From: an uncultured Alphaproteobacteria bacterium
Lineage (GTDB): Bacteria; Pseudomonadota; Alphaproteobacteria; CASFRQ01; SAAU01
Assembly: GCA_949296785.1 (NCBI GenBank)
Contig: CASFRQ010000085.1
Span: 1-6,502 of the forward strand
Reading direction: 5' to 3'
Length of the DNA: 6,502 nucleotides
A model generated the notes under the pieces. The model had not been told where the DNA came from and searched no databases. It saw only the letters and a program-made list of their open reading frames with translations. The position numbers were made by a program, and so were the translations under genes. Shown here piece by piece: positions 1 to 6,050 of the stretch; the first letter of the stretch is position 1, and the number at the start of each line of letters is the position of its first letter.

Positions 1-1365
1 CGAATTGTCCACGGAAAAAGCGTCATAGCGCAGCTGCCCCTGAAAATTGACAATTTCACCGAAAGAACCGACATACGGTAAATTTAAAGCCTGAGCAAAA
101 GAAATCATTCTTGAATCGTCATTATTTTTCCTAGTAATAACGGAAGAATGGATATCCGTCGTCATATAAGCACGGCCATAAACCGGCTGGCTTTTATAAT
201 TAAAGTCAATCAAAGGCGCCACATAAGGCATAGAACTGTCTTTCACATCGGCACGCAGATTTTGAAACGCCAAAGCTGTCGCGGAAAAATAACTGTTTGA
301 CGAAAACCTTTCAAAAGACATGTCATTCTGTAGCCAGGAAAGCGTATCGTCCGTTCCCTGAATTTTGTACCTGCGGAAATAAGTATCGCTGCTCGTCAAA
401 TAAACATTTGACTGAAAACGCCAGTTTTCATTGATATGGTAGTTCAAAAAACCTTTAATATGCCCTTCTTCGGCATGCTTGCGTTCCAAAGTCTTTTCAT
501 CTTTCGTCACACTGCCTTCCAATTGAAGTTCGGCTTTTGAAAACAAACCCCGATACCTGGCGAATAAAAGAGGATCATGCCCGTTCGTCGCAAAATAAGG
601 TATCAATTCCAAATCCTGATTTTCGCTCAACACCCAGAAAAAAGGAAGGCCGAAGGAAATATCCATCGCCTGCGACTTTTTCATAATCGGGGAAAGAAAG
701 CCCGTTTTTCTCTTTACCCGAAAATCGGGATACTGCAGGTAGGGCCAATACATCACCGGAATCCCCTTAACTTCCAAAAAAGAATGTTTCTGGGTAAATT
801 CCATTTCCTCATCGTTATGAATCAGTTCTTTAGCGTGCAAATTCCATAAAGGCGATGAATTGACACAGAAATCGCACGGCGTGAAATACCCTTCCCGGAC
901 ACGGATGATATTTCCGTTTTCCTCCCGCGTGCCACCATCCGCCCAAACCTGGGAGCCGTCCGCCATCATATAGGAAAAAGAACTGACAACTCCTTCTTTT
1001 AAAGAAGAATCCAAAACGGCGCTCTGAGCAAAAAAAAGACTGCCGTCCGGCTGGGCAATCATGACATTGCCGGAGGCTTTCACTTCCGCCGTCTTGCGAT
1101 TATAAGTAATCTCATCAGCTTTCAAAAGAGTACCTTCCTGTCGGACTTCCACATTGCCGACAGCGATAATTTCATCTTTTTCTTTATTATAGACCACTTC
1201 GTCCGATTCAAAATCCACTGGAGCCGTCTTGGAAACGGCAGGGACAGATGCCGGCACCAGGCAAAAGCCTTCCCCTGTCTTTATCAAAAGAAAAGACAAA
1301 GAAACAAATATTACCGCAAAAAACCTTTTAAAAAACGGTATTTTTTTGAAGATTTTTTCTTTCAT
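1..1365 (-). other. lptD: LptD portion of the fusion (residues 374-828, continues off the window); Met374 is a possible internal start
   Basis: From about residue 423 (VDFESDEVVYNKEKDEI) the sequence is an OstA-type domain with repeated GNV motifs (AVGNVEV, ASGNVMI), as in LptD N-terminal and LptA domains. It continues through YFTPCDFC, with Cys537 and Cys540 as a CxxC pair. Next come PLWNLHAKELIH, GIPVMYWPYLQYPDF and VKRKTGFLSPI (about 545-599), the diagnostic run that leads into the beta barrel. Later segments (LELIPYFATNGHDP, KAELQLEGSV, WRFQSNVYL) have the alternating pattern of barrel strands. LptD receives LPS from the Lpt bridge and inserts it into the outer leaflet with LptE. An independent start at Met374 is possible: GAAAGG lies 12 nt upstream, a poor spacing, and the next residues look like a signal peptide. 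Confidence 0.85.
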
Positions 1366-2484
1366 AAAAGTAAAAAACCTTTCAAAAACAGTCGGTTTTT
1401 CGGACTTGCGAAACAAAAGATACAAACAAGCGACACAAGGCAGCAAAAGATTCAGAAACATTAAAGAAAGGTAAGAAAGGTTTTTATTCGCCAAATTTTC
1501 AAACCCTAAGGCAGCCGACTGAAGCAAAAGGACAACACCCACAATTTCTATGATTCTTTTCGTTTGCCCTCTTCTGTCGTATTTCCCGGATAAAAGCCCC
1601 GCCATCGCAACCAGAACAAAAACAAGATTATAAAAAGGCTGAGAAACCCTTTTAAACGCCTCTACTTTATACGCGCGGTAATCCTCCTCGTCCATGCCGG
1701 GATCCGTCCTCTGCGCTTTCACCAACTCGGTCAAAGTCAGTTCTTTATCTTCTGCCGATCTGGATTTTGAACTGGCCAAAGCATCGGAAAAATCCATAGT
1801 GTATTTATCAAAGTAAAGAACGGAAAAATTCCTCTCCCCAGGTTTCAATTCCTGTCTGGAACCGTTAACCATCATAATCTGGGTGACGCCTTTTCCCTGC
1901 ATTAAAATTCCTTTTTCGGCGAATATGGCGGCTTTTATCCCCGGCGTGGAATTATCATACACCATAATGCCATGCAAAGTCCCGTCCCTTCCTCTTTCCC
2001 GAATATAAACCGTGTACCCTTTGCTTAAGTAATTAAACTCCCCTTCCTGCAAAAGAACATGAGAAAAATCATTCCGGACGGTCCATTGTAATTCTCTGAA
2101 AGCCGTCACCGAATCGGGAACAATTTTCAAAGTCAGACAAAACCCCAGAAAAACAAGGATTAACGCCGTTATAAAAACAGGCCTTGACAGTTGCGCCGGG
2201 CTCATGCCGACAGCCTGCATCACCACCAATTCCCTGTCCAGCAACATTCGGTTATACACAAACAAAACAACCGCGAAAAAAGCCAGAGGAGAAATCACCG
2301 CCAAAAAATTCGGCAAAGCCACCAGCGTTAACTTTAAAAACAGCCAAACGGATAAACCTTTCGTGACAAAAAGATCAATCATCTTAAATGACTGAGCCAG
2401 CCAAACAATCGCCATCATGCCGATGGAAACCAGGACAAATCCCAGCATAAGCTGCTTTATAATATATTTAGAAAGAAGCTTCAT
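1..2484 (-). CDS. lptF-lptD: LptF-LptD fusion (LPS-export permease joined in frame to LPS-assembly outer-membrane protein), partial at left edge
   Basis: This frame has 828 sense codons and no stop. I read every triplet from 2484 down to 1, and the frame leaves the window while still inside LptD. Residues 1-360 are a full LptF-type permease, which with LptG and LptB2 extracts LPS from the inner membrane. Residues 374-408 resemble a signal peptide. From about residue 423 the sequence is LptD: a periplasmic OstA/LptA-like domain and then the start of the outer-membrane barrel. The start at 2484 is firm: an in-frame TGA lies only six codons upstream, and an AAAAAGG Shine-Dalgarno sits 9 nt before the ATG, inside the end of xerD. 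Only 4 nt separate the xerD stop from this ATG, so translation is probably coupled. Several hundred barrel residues should lie beyond the edge. LptF and LptD are normally separate proteins in different membranes, so processing, re-initiation or a one-base sequence error must be considered. Confidence 0.85.
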   Translation of the reverse strand, partial: MKLLSKYIIKQLMLGFVLVSIGMMAIVWLAQSFKMIDLFVTKGLSVWLFLKLTLVALPNFLAVISPLAFFAVVLFVYNRMLLDRELVVMQAVGMSPAQLSRPVFITALILVFLGFCLTLKIVPDSVTAFRELQWTVRNDFSHVLLQEGEFNYLSKGYTVYIRERGRDGTLHGIMVYDNSTPGIKAAIFAEKGILMQGKGVTQIMMVNGSRQELKPGERNFSVLYFDKYTMDFSDALASSKSRSAEDKELTLTELVKAQRTDPGMDEEDYRAYKVEAFKRVSQPFYNLVFVLVAMAGLLSGKYDRRGQTKRIIEIVGVVLLLQSAALGFENLANKNLSYLSLMFLNLLLPCVACLYLLFRKSEKPTVFERFFTFMKEKIFKKIPFFKRFFAVIFVSLSFLLIKTGEGFCLVPASVPAVSKTAPVDFESDEVVYNKEKDEIIAVGNVEVRQEGTLLKADEITYNRKTAEVKASGNVMIAQPDGSLFFAQSAVLDSSLKEGVVSSFSYMMADGSQVWADGGTREENGNIIRVREGYFTPCDFCVNSSPLWNLHAKELIHNDEEMEFTQKHSFLEVKGIPVMYWPYLQYPDFRVKRKTGFLSPIMKKSQAMDISFGLPFFWVLSENQDLELIPYFATNGHDPLLFARYRGLFSKAELQLEGSVTKDEKTLERKHAEEGHIKGFLNYHINENWRFQSNVYLTSSDTYFRRYKIQGTDDTLSWLQNDMSFERFSSNSYFSATALAFQNLRADVKDSSMPYVAPLIDFNYKSQPVYGRAYMTTDIHSSVITRKNNDDSRMISFAQALNLPYVGSFGEIVNFQGQLRYDAFSVDNS
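1237..1365 (-). other. Signal-peptide-like linker between the LptF and LptD halves
   Basis: Residues 374-416 begin MKEKIFKKIPFFKR, a basic n-region. An uncharged core of about 14 residues follows (FFAVIFVSLSFLLI, 388-401), then KTGEGFC and two successive VPA motifs ending at Ala412 and Ala416. Both motifs satisfy the -3/-1 rule for signal peptidase I. The core is shorter than the six LptF helices and suits a cleaved signal better than a stable TM helix. LptF ends in the cytoplasm, so a seventh segment with positive charge on its N side would send LptD into the periplasm. Cys408 does not sit in a lipobox, so a lipoprotein signal is unlikely. Cleavage is inferred. Confidence 0.6.
1405..2484 (-). 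other. lptF: LptF permease domain of the fusion (residues 1-360)
   Basis: The translation starts MKLLSKYIIKQLMLGF and has the LptF/LptG (YjgP/YjgQ) layout. Three hydrophobic helices lie at about residues 12-30, 53-77 and 102-123. A periplasmic jellyroll-like region spans about 124-250. Three more helices lie at about 281-298, 310-328 and 337-358. The segment ELVVMQAVGMSPAQLSRP (85-102) between TM2 and TM3 is the cytoplasmic coupling-helix region that contacts LptB. The stretches RNDFSHVLLQEGEFN (138-151), YTVYIRER (157-164) and VLYFDKYTMDF (222-232) match what I recall of alphaproteobacterial LptF better than LptG. Length to the end of TM6 is normal for the family, so this half is not truncated. 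Family membership is near certain; LptF over LptG is likely but rests on memory of family sequences. Confidence 0.85.
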
Positions 2485-2488
2485 CGGC

Positions 2489-3472
2489 TCAGACCTTTTT
2501 CAGACGAGACAGCGGATGTTTTGTTTCCATAATCGTTTTCAGCTTTTCCTCCAACACATGCGTGTAAATTTCTGTGGTGGCAATATCCGCATGCCCCAAC
2601 ATCTTTTGAACAGAACGCAAATCCGCGTTATGCGCCACCAGATGCGAAGCGAACGAGTGGCGGAAAACATGCGGCGAAACGCGTTCCGGGTCTATATTAG
2701 CCAAAAGCGCAATCTTTTTCAACTCCTTAAAAAAAGCGTCTCTCGTCAAATAGCCCTGTTTCGCTCTGGAAGGGAAAAGCCACTTTGACTCTCTGCCTTT
2801 TTTCAGAGATTTTTCCCTTTTGGCCAACCAATTGTGAATTGCTTTTTTTGCCGGTTCGTTCAAAGGAACCGTTCTTTCCTTGCCGCCTTTGCCGGTAATA
2901 TAAATTAAGGCTTCATTATCTTTCAAATTTAAAACGGAAGTAACCGGCAGGGATACAAGTTCACTGACACGCATGCCGGAAGCATACAAAAGTTCCAGCA
3001 TCGTCTGCATCCTCAAACTCTTTGTTCCCGCCGTATCAATTAAACGAGCAACCTCTTCCTCCGTTAAATACTTCGGCAATGATTTGCCCGTTTTCGGAGA
3101 ATCCACAAACCTGCAGGGATTATCGGAACGACGGCCTTCCGTCAGCAAAAAACGGTAAAATTCCCGCAAACAGGAAATCCTACGGCTCTGCGTTTTGGAA
3201 GACAAACCGTTCTTGGCGATGTTTCGCACATAATCGGCAATATCTTCTTCTTTCGCTTTTTCAGGTTTTTTGCCCCGAACCGAAAGAAAACGGGAAAAAT
3301 CCTCCATATCCCGACGATAGGCTTCAATCGTCAGAGCGGCGTCTCCCTTTTCCGAAGACATCATTTCCAAAAAAGCCTCAACGGTAAAATCAACCCGGTG
3401 AAGAGTCGTTCCTTTCAAAACGGGCGTTTTTTGCCCGACAACTTTTCGTACCGCTGTCTTCTTTCTAAACAT
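2489..3472 (-). CDS. xerD: Site-specific tyrosine recombinase XerD (chromosome dimer resolution)
   Basis: This 327-aa protein is a complete phage-integrase-family recombinase. With XerC and FtsK it would resolve chromosome dimers at dif near the terminus. The N-terminal SAM-like core-binding domain spans about residues 29-115 (AYRRDMEDFSRFL, then SRRISCLREFYRFLL) and the catalytic domain about 133-310. All expected active-site residues are visible: Arg168 in ASGMRVSEL, Lys195 in TGKGGKER, His268 and Arg271 in SPHVFRHSFASH, His294 in MLGHADI and nucleophile Tyr303 in IYTHV. Housekeeping XerD is favoured over XerC or a mobile integrase because there are no mobile-element genes around it, aroK lies nearby and divergent, and the length is close to the usual 300. 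The ATG has an AGGGA Shine-Dalgarno 7 nt upstream (3480-3484). This start gives about 28 residues before the core-binding domain, slightly longer than usual. The later ATGs (residues 37-38) would remove the first helix. Confidence 0.9.
   Translation of the reverse strand: MFRKKTAVRKVVGQKTPVLKGTTLHRVDFTVEAFLEMMSSEKGDAALTIEAYRRDMEDFSRFLSVRGKKPEKAKEEDIADYVRNIAKNGLSSKTQSRRISCLREFYRFLLTEGRRSDNPCRFVDSPKTGKSLPKYLTEEEVARLIDTAGTKSLRMQTMLELLYASGMRVSELVSLPVTSVLNLKDNEALIYITGKGGKERTVPLNEPAKKAIHNWLAKREKSLKKGRESKWLFPSRAKQGYLTRDAFFKELKKIALLANIDPERVSPHVFRHSFASHLVAHNADLRSVQKMLGHADIATTEIYTHVLEEKLKTIMETKHPLSRLKKV
2494..2500 (-). promoter_or_regulatory. Shine-Dalgarno of the lptF-lptD frame, inside the xerD 3' end
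   Basis: On the minus strand AAAAAGG is followed by 9 nt and the ATG at 2484. The site overlaps the last codons of xerD (Lys-Lys-Val), whose TGA is 4 nt before the ATG. This supports the chosen start and suggests translational coupling. Confidence 0.6.
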
Positions 3473-3511
3473 ATAAGAATCCCTGTCCGGTTTCAGCAGA
3501 GCAATCCTCTT

Positions 3512-3540
3512 CGCATAACCTTTCGCAAAGTTTTTGTAAA
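3512..3540 (-). promoter_or_regulatory. Candidate promoter for xerD and lptF-lptD
   Basis: On the minus strand TTTACA (3535-3540) is separated by 17 nt from TATGCG (3512-3517). The -35 matches consensus at five of six bases, but the -10 matches only at its first three. A start near 3505 would give a leader of about 33 nt before xerD. It lies in the 138-bp gap 3473-3610, where I see no other gene and no convincing terminator, so xerD may also be read from the upstream promoter. Confidence 0.3.
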
Positions 3541-3610
3541 ACCGCCCCGCCTTTTATCCTTTTGAGGGTGAAAAAGCGCTCCGCCTTTCTTCTCTCTTCG
3601 TTTCCTTTCT

Positions 3611-5749
3611 TCATTGAACGCTCCGAAGCGTTTTGCCGCGCATAAAAGCCGCGACCGCTTCCTTTTCAAAACCGAATACAGACAAAGACTGGACAGCCTC
3701 TTCTTCCAAAAGAGGACTGTTTTGCAGCAGGTACATAGACAAAAGAAGCATCTCCGCCTTTTGATAGTTCATTCGCGCCTGTGCCAACTTCCGGTATACC
3801 GCCGAAGGAAGTACTTTACGCTCATACGGCGGTATTTCTTCCACCGCTTTGGTTAAAAAGGCGCCGTCCGCCGCCTGATCGGCAAAAGGAACTTGTTGCC
3901 AAAAGGAAATCCAAGCATCCTGCCGTTCCGGAGTACATTCCAAAAGATATGTTTTTTCTTCCGTCCGGCATGTTTCCATCCACAAATCCAAACGAAACCG
4001 TTCCTCAATATCGTTTTTCTCCGACGATGTCGTTTTCCGGCCCTTGGCTTTGTCTTCATTTTCCAAAACAGACGCTGCCGCGCTGAAAGGAGCCAGACTG
4101 TGCGCCAAACCTTTTGAAGCGGCGAACTTTCCCTTGGAAGCCCTCATAAAAAGAGCGGTCGCCTCTTTTTCTTTTCCGTCTAAAAGAAAGCCCAATGCCG
4201 CATTAAAAAGCGTTTTTTCGGAAACCGGCCCAGCCGTCAGATCATGAACGCAAGGTGCCAAAGCGGGCAAAACGCCCCCTAATATTTCTTTTTCCTTCGC
4301 CTCTTTGGCTAAAAGGCTCGCATATCGGATTTTATCCGCTGCTTTATCCGCCCCGCATGTCAGAGAAAACAAAACAGCCCGCCTCATAACGCTTTTTCTG
4401 GCTTGTATCGGGGACATGACAGCGTTTTCCAATATGTTCTCTTTTGGCTTTTCCGCTTCCGTAGCCGGTTCTTTTTTCTCTTGCAAGAAAGAAACGCCGA
4501 CATCTTCCAAAGTCAATCCGCTTCCCGCTTTCAAATACAATTCCCTGAGCGCTTCGGAATCCGACCCTAAAAGTTCCAAAGCCGCAATCCGGCCCGTTAC
4601 CGTTCCACGAGCTGCAATCTCTTTTAACAACCAGACGGAAGAACCTTCTTTTAAATCCGGCAGAACGGGAAAAGCGCTGCCTTCGGAGACAAAAAAGTAA
4701 AGAGGGCGGATTTTTCCGGCGGTCAGATACATCGCCATGTCTTCGTCCGAAATTTCCAAATCCTCTTTCGGGCCGGTCCGCTGCGCCGCCTGCGCCAGAA
4801 AGAGAAATCCTTTATCGGCGTCCGGATTTTCCGCCAAAAGACCCAAAGCCAAATCGGCCTGCGCCTCCTTACCCTGAGCTCTAAAACATAACGCCTGAGC
4901 CTGAAGAAAAGATTGTCCGGCTTTTGAATAAGCGGAAAATTCCCCGCACGCACCTTTCGTCCCTTTTGTCAAAAACAACAGATTTAAAGAAAGTTCCTGC
5001 ATTTTCTGCGTCTGTTTTTGAACAGGAATCTGATTGAGCATGGACAAGGCCTCTTCGTAAAATCCCATTTCAAAAAGAAGCCGAACCTTAAAAAGAAAAA
5101 AATCCTCCGCCGGCAAACCGCCCGAAGCCTGAACCCCGGCGGTCTGCGTTCCGAGAATTTGTGCCAAAATCCCTCGTAAAGGAACCGGCGTTTCCGGCGT
5201 TGACAGTTTTTCCGCCAAAAATGAGACAAGAGAAAAATCCGCCCCTTCAAACAAATCGGACGGCAATTTTTTTTCATAGCCTATATTGGCGACGGAAAAA
5301 GAAACTACCCGCTCCTGCTCAACTTCTTCAATCAGCGGCAAATCCGGTAAAACCGGCGTTACTTTTCCTTCCCGAGTCACCTTGGAAGCGCTGTTCTCTC
5401 TCTTATCAGAACCAACGAGTGAAACGCTCTCTTTTTCTCCAGATAAAGAATCTGTCTTTTTTCCCGCTTTTTGTTCTTGTAAAATAGGAGGTTTTGAAAC
5501 AGCGCCCTTTTTTTTATCCGCGGCGGCAGCGCCAGGTCCCCTTTTCAATAAAGGCTTGACAACAGGGACAGGAATCATCCCCTGTTCCAATGCGGCAAAG
5601 GACGGCGCACAAAAATCACCTGAAAAAAGACAAAACAGGACGGCGCTGAAAAAGAAAAACTTTTTTTTCGGCCTCTTTTTTCCCTTAAAAAATGAAAACA
5701 AGCCTTCCTCTTTAAGAAAGCCACAAAAGAACCCCTCCGGAAAGAACAT
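3611..5749 (-). CDS. Exported helix-rich hypothetical protein, 712 aa
   Basis: I do not recognise a named family. The best start is the ATG at 5749, which has GAGGA 7 nt upstream (5757-5761). Residues 1-52 then look like a signal peptide with a long basic n-region (KGKKRPKKK), a core FFFFSAVLFCLFSG and an SFA cleavage site near Ala52. Residues 54-145 are a low-complexity linker rich in Lys, Ser, Pro and Glu. The remainder is mostly amphipathic helix. It includes a TPR-like pair (AEDFFLFKVRLLFEMGFYEEALSMLNQIP, about 214-242, given here only as a location) and further Ala/Leu-rich helices, which suggests an alpha-solenoid scaffold in the periplasm. No catalytic motif is visible. Longer starts at 5848 and 5905 are open, but they overlap the upstream small gene and lack a well-spaced Shine-Dalgarno. 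I recall similar uncharacterised proteins between aroK and xerD in other alphaproteobacteria, but this is unchecked. Confidence 0.75.
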   Translation of the reverse strand: MFFPEGFFCGFLKEEGLFSFFKGKKRPKKKFFFFSAVLFCLFSGDFCAPSFAALEQGMIPVPVVKPLLKRGPGAAAADKKKGAVSKPPILQEQKAGKKTDSLSGEKESVSLVGSDKRENSASKVTREGKVTPVLPDLPLIEEVEQERVVSFSVANIGYEKKLPSDLFEGADFSLVSFLAEKLSTPETPVPLRGILAQILGTQTAGVQASGGLPAEDFFLFKVRLLFEMGFYEEALSMLNQIPVQKQTQKMQELSLNLLFLTKGTKGACGEFSAYSKAGQSFLQAQALCFRAQGKEAQADLALGLLAENPDADKGFLFLAQAAQRTGPKEDLEISDEDMAMYLTAGKIRPLYFFVSEGSAFPVLPDLKEGSSVWLLKEIAARGTVTGRIAALELLGSDSEALRELYLKAGSGLTLEDVGVSFLQEKKEPATEAEKPKENILENAVMSPIQARKSVMRRAVLFSLTCGADKAADKIRYASLLAKEAKEKEILGGVLPALAPCVHDLTAGPVSEKTLFNAALGFLLDGKEKEATALFMRASKGKFAASKGLAHSLAPFSAAASVLENEDKAKGRKTTSSEKNDIEERFRLDLWMETCRTEEKTYLLECTPERQDAWISFWQQVPFADQAADGAFLTKAVEEIPPYERKVLPSAVYRKLAQARMNYQKAEMLLLSMYLLQNSPLLEEEAVQSLSVFGFEKEAVAAFMRGKTLRSVQ

Positions 5750-5756
5750 CCGTTTT

Positions 5757-5761
5757 TCCTC
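5757..5761 (-). promoter_or_regulatory. Shine-Dalgarno deciding the start of the 712-aa exported protein
   Basis: GAGGA on the minus strand lies 7 nt before the ATG at 5749. The alternative ATG at 5848 has only an AGGA about 14 nt upstream, and the one at 5905 lies inside the small upstream gene. This site therefore favours the 712-aa form over the 745- or 764-codon forms. Confidence 0.55.
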
Positions 5762-5828
5762 AGTTCCAATACCGGAAAAGGAAAAAGCATTCTGCGGCGC
5801 TTTTTGAATGCGGGGCAAAAGCGTCGCC

Positions 5829-5975
5829 TTATTTTTCAAATATATCATTTGAGAGCGTCTTTTCCTGGTGTTCAATAACCGGCGACATATCCGAAAATGC
5901 CACATACAGGCAAAAAACGACCGCCACCGCCAAAAAAAAGTAAAGAATATACCTGATTTTTCCTTTTTGTCTCAT
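5829..5975 (-). CDS. Small single-pass membrane protein, 48 aa
   Basis: The 48-residue product starts MRQKGKIRYILYFFLAVAVV. A basic N-terminus is followed by one hydrophobic helix (about residues 8-27) and a short polar tail containing SDMSPVIEHQEKTL. The charge pattern predicts N-in, with the tail in the periplasm. GAGGA (5980-5984) lies 4 nt before the ATG, and a strong promoter lies just upstream, so this is the first gene of its transcript. A longer form from a TTG at 6050 is open, but that codon is part of the promoter -35 and has no Shine-Dalgarno. The next gene starts 79 nt after this stop in the preferred model. The function is unknown. The tail pattern D-x-x-P ... EK ... D-x-F resembles small membrane proteins I recall from other alphaproteobacteria, but this is weak. 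Confidence 0.6.
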   Translation of the reverse strand: MRQKGKIRYILYFFLAVAVVFCLYVAFSDMSPVIEHQEKTLSNDIFEK

Positions 5976-5984
5976 TTTATCCTC

Positions 5985-6013
5985 TGGACATCCGTCCCTC
6001 ATGTGTTTATGAT
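5985..6013 (+). promoter_or_regulatory. Candidate promoter for aroK, facing the minus-strand promoter
   Basis: TGGACA (5985-5990), a 17-nt spacer (5991-6007) and TATGAT (6008-6013) each match consensus at five of six bases. A start near 6020 would leave about 30 nt before the aroK ATG. The site overlaps the opposing promoter, so the two polymerase footprints would exclude each other. Confidence 0.5.
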
Positions 6014-6021
6014 AGGATAAA

Positions 6022-6050
6022 ATTTTACTGATAAGTCGCATTCGTGTCAA
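6022..6050 (-). promoter_or_regulatory. Strong sigma70-type promoter for the minus-strand genes
   Basis: On the minus strand a perfect TTGACA (6045-6050) is followed by a 17-nt spacer and TAAAAT (6022-6027, five of six matches). Transcription would start near 6015, giving a leader of about 40 nt before the 48-aa gene. The last base of the -35 is also the first base of the aroK start codon. Confidence 0.7.

Noticed and set aside
1318..1389. Two similar A/T-rich stretches (1318-1336 and 1372-1389) resembling a direct repeat at the fusion joint
   Set aside because: Both encode F-x-R-F-F-type peptides in a Phe/Lys-rich segment. The similarity is short and explained by codon composition, so it is not treated as a recombination scar.
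577..1474. Plus-strand frames of 81-90 codons opposite the LptF-LptD frame
   Set aside because: They lie entirely antisense to a well-supported protein, show no family resemblance and are rich in residues expected from reverse-complement reading.
2417..2788. 123-codon plus-strand frame opposite the xerD catalytic region
   Set aside because: It is a shadow of the conserved XerD C-terminus, with no recognisable domain.
2489..3472. The tyrosine recombinase as a phage or genomic-island integrase
   Set aside because: No att-like repeats, tRNA gene or mobile genes are nearby. The length, motifs and aroK neighbourhood fit housekeeping XerD.
3473..3610. Possible small RNA or riboswitch in the gap before xerD
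   Set aside because: The stretch is short and purine-rich on the transcribed strand, with no stable stem set or terminator visible by eye.
3616..3633. Hairpin AACGCT-CCGA-AGCGTT at the end of the 712-aa gene, considered as a terminator
   Set aside because: The stem is only 6 bp, lies inside the coding sequence, and on the minus-strand transcript is followed by purine-rich sequence rather than a U run. The T run is on the strand that is not transcribed here.
5286..5807. 173-codon plus-strand frame opposite the N-terminal part of the exported protein
   Set aside because: It is antisense to the low-complexity linker and signal peptide, which lack stops on both strands because of composition. 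No protein-like motif is seen.
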